From: an uncultured Gaiellaceae bacterium
Lineage (GTDB): Bacteria; Actinomycetota; Thermoleophilia; Gaiellales; Gaiellaceae
Assembly: GCA_955652075.1 (NCBI GenBank)
Contig: CATPAS010000168.1
Location: forward strand, 1-7,271
Reading direction: 5' to 3'
DNA length: 7,271 bases
In this document: positions 5,921 to 7,271 of the stretch, in pieces
How positions within the stretch are numbered: the stretch's first letter is position 1
Layout: every line of letters begins with the position of its first letter
Translations under genes and position numbers: made by a program
The notes under the pieces: model-generated
Database searches by the model: none
Told to the model about the DNA's origin: nothing
Seen by the model: only the letters and a program-made list of their open reading frames with translations

Positions 5921-5946
5921 GGGGACAGTCCCTTGGACCTGTCTCC
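5921..5946. repeat. Hairpin between DUF1361 gene and korA
   Basis: GGGGACAG (5921-5928) pairs with CTGTCTCC (5939-5946), with one G-T wobble; TCC/GGA can extend the stem inward (5929-5931 with 5935-5937). The left half also contains the small palindrome GGGACAGTCCC. There is no T-tract, so it is not a standard intrinsic terminator, but it is placed where the four-gene operon should end. GGGGACAG-type hairpins recur in intergenic spaces of many bacterial genomes, so it may be a degenerate REP-like element. That resemblance is from memory. Confidence 0.45.
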
Positions 5947-5961
5947 GCCGGACGGTTGCGC

Positions 5962-5976
5962 TACAACTAGCACGTG
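5962..5976 (+). promoter_or_regulatory. Candidate leaderless promoter of korA
   Basis: TACAAC (5962-5967) resembles a -10 box. It is followed by exactly six bases and then the GTG at 5974, so transcription would begin at or next to the start codon. No Shine-Dalgarno sequence precedes this GTG. Leaderless mRNAs are common in Actinobacteria, which supports the reading. No well-spaced -35 box is visible; TTGGAC at 5933-5938 is 23 bases away. Confidence 0.4.
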
Positions 5977-7271
5977 GCTTCCAAGCCCGTCGAGCAGCTC
6001 GATTCCGTCGTGATCCGGTTCGCCGGAGACTCGGGGGACGGGATGCAGCTGACCGGCGGCCGCTTCACCTCCGAGACCGCGCTGATCGGGAACGATCTCG
6101 CCACCTACCCGGACTTTCCAGCCGAGATCCGGGCGCCGGCAGGCTCGCTTCCGGGCGTCTCGGGCTTCCAGCTTCACTTCGCCGACCACGACATCCTCAC
6201 GCCCGGCGATCAGCCGAACGTCCTCGTCGCCATGAACCCGGCCGCGCTGAAGACGAACCTCGATGACCTTCCCCCGGGCGGGATCCTCGTCGTCGACAAG
6301 GATGCGTTCACCGACCGCAACCTGACCAAGGCGGGCTACGACGGGAACCCGATCGAGGACGGCTCGCTCGAGTCGTACGAGGTTCACGCGATCCCACTCA
6401 CCTCGATGACGATCGAGGCGCTGAAGGAGATTGAAGGCATCACGAGACGCGAGGCGGAGCGCGCCAAGAACATGTTCGCGCTCGGGCTGATGTCGTGGCT
6501 CTACGGGCGTCCGACCGATGGGACGATCGCGTTTCTCGAGTCGAAGTTCGCCAAGCGGCCCGAGATCGCCGCGGCGAACGTGAAGGCTTTCCAGACCGGC
6601 TACGCGTTCGGCGAGACGACCGAGGCGTTCGCGGTGCAGTACGAGGTCAAGCCGGCGGTGATGAAGCCTGGTCTGTATCGCAACATCACGGGCAACCAGG
6701 CACTCGCATACGGCCTCATCGCTGCGTCGGTGAAGTCGGGCCTGCCCCTCTTCCTCGGCGCGTACCCGATCACGCCCGCGTCGTCCGTGCTCGAGGAGCT
6801 CGCGCGCCACAAGAACTTCGGGGTGCGCACATTCCAGGCCGAGGACGAAATCGCCGCGGTCGGCGCGGCGCTCGGCGCGAGCTTCGGCGGCTCGCTCGGC
6901 GTCTCGACTTCGAGTGGTCCCGGCATCGTGCTCAAGCAGGAGACGATCGGGCTCGGGATCACGCTCGAGTTGCCGCTCGTGATCGTGGACGTCCAGCGCG
7001 CGGGACCGTCGACCGGGATGCCGACGAAACCTGAGCAGGCCGACCTCCTCGGCGTCATGTTCGGCCGCAATTCGGAGTCGCCGGTGCCGGTGATCGCCGC
7101 GGCGACGCCGTCGGATTGCTTCGACGCCGCGCTGGAGGCTGCGCGGATCGCGGTCAAGTACCGCACGCCTGTCTTCCTCCTCTCGGACGCATACCTCGCG
7201 AACGGCTCGGAGCCGTGGTTGCTTCCGGACGTCGACGCCATCCCACCGATCGAGCCGAATTTCGCGGAGGC
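5974..7271 (+). CDS. korA: 2-oxoacid:ferredoxin oxidoreductase, fused gamma/alpha subunit (KorA type), 3' end outside window
   Basis: The window holds 432 codons of what is normally a roughly 600-residue subunit. With a beta subunit (KorB, usually next) the enzyme oxidatively decarboxylates 2-oxoglutarate or a related 2-oxoacid to the acyl-CoA and reduces ferredoxin; this supports the TCA cycle in many actinobacteria. The gamma domain covers about 11-210, with FAGDSGDGMQLTGGRF (16-31) and an AEIRAPAG turn (50-57). The alpha pyrimidine-binding domain starts near 235: GAYPITPASSVLEEL (262-276), FQAEDEIAAVGAALGASFGG (287-306), TSSGPGIVLKQETIGLG (312-328) and VQRAGPSTGMPTKPEQADL (340-358). All are typical of KorA. 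GTG 5974 is the earliest possible start because an in-frame TAG lies at 5968. 2-oxoglutarate is the likely substrate from similarity to mycobacterial KorA, but pyruvate or another 2-oxoacid is not excluded. It is probably its own transcription unit, separated from the upstream operon by the hairpin. Confidence 0.93.
   Translation, partial: MASKPVEQLDSVVIRFAGDSGDGMQLTGGRFTSETALIGNDLATYPDFPAEIRAPAGSLPGVSGFQLHFADHDILTPGDQPNVLVAMNPAALKTNLDDLPPGGILVVDKDAFTDRNLTKAGYDGNPIEDGSLESYEVHAIPLTSMTIEALKEIEGITRREAERAKNMFALGLMSWLYGRPTDGTIAFLESKFAKRPEIAAANVKAFQTGYAFGETTEAFAVQYEVKPAVMKPGLYRNITGNQALAYGLIAASVKSGLPLFLGAYPITPASSVLEELARHKNFGVRTFQAEDEIAAVGAALGASFGGSLGVSTSSGPGIVLKQETIGLGITLELPLVIVDVQRAGPSTGMPTKPEQADLLGVMFGRNSESPVPVIAAATPSDCFDAALEAARIAVKYRTPVFLLSDAYLANGSEPWLLPDVDAIPPIEPNFAE

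Noticed and set aside
1..7271. CRISPR array, insertion sequence, tRNA or rRNA.
   Set aside because: No regularly spaced repeats, transposase motifs, terminal repeats, or tRNA/rRNA signatures were found by reading.

Overview
The window is GC-rich and tightly packed, with GTG starts, very short gene gaps and few recognisable Shine-Dalgarno sites. It carries a fused gamma+alpha type 2-oxoacid:ferredoxin oxidoreductase subunit and a 14-helix DHA2-type exporter with a MarR-like tail. Together these suggest an actinobacterium. A soil Thermoleophilia-type lineage (Gaiellales or Solirubrobacterales) is my best guess, but it rests on overall gene style and not on a phylogenetic marker.

Layout. (1) Positions 1140 to 1, minus strand: the first 380 codons of an XRE-type helix-turn-helix protein followed by TPR-like helical repeats, running off the left edge. 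(2) Positions 1141-1303: a divergent intergenic region. It has an AT-rich patch next to the regulator, a near-perfect 18-bp palindrome, a 6-codon reading frame behind a strong AAGGAGG ribosome binding site, and a very stable GC hairpin whose loop overlaps the predicted GTG start of the next gene. (3) Positions 1304-5906, plus strand: four closely spaced genes that look like one operon. They encode a Wzy_C/O-antigen-ligase family membrane protein, an EmrB/QacA-type MFS exporter with a C-terminal MarR-like winged helix, a VOC (glyoxalase/dioxygenase-fold) enzyme, and a DUF1361 membrane protein. The spacings are a 4-base overlap, 21 bases and 2 bases. (4) Positions 5907-5973: a short gap with a hairpin and a probable leaderless promoter. 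(5) Position 5974 to the right edge: the 5' 432 codons of a KorA-type 2-oxoacid:ferredoxin oxidoreductase gamma/alpha subunit, a separate central-metabolism unit.

Working model (inference). The XRE-TPR protein may control the divergent operon through the intergenic palindrome. The operon combines surface-polymer assembly with small-molecule export and a VOC protein of the fold used for metal-dependent detoxification or antibiotic sequestration, so an envelope or toxic-compound response is plausible. The most unusual items are the exporter fused to a MarR-like domain and the structured attenuator-like leader upstream of the ligase gene. I see no CRISPR array, rRNA, tRNA, insertion sequence or attachment site.
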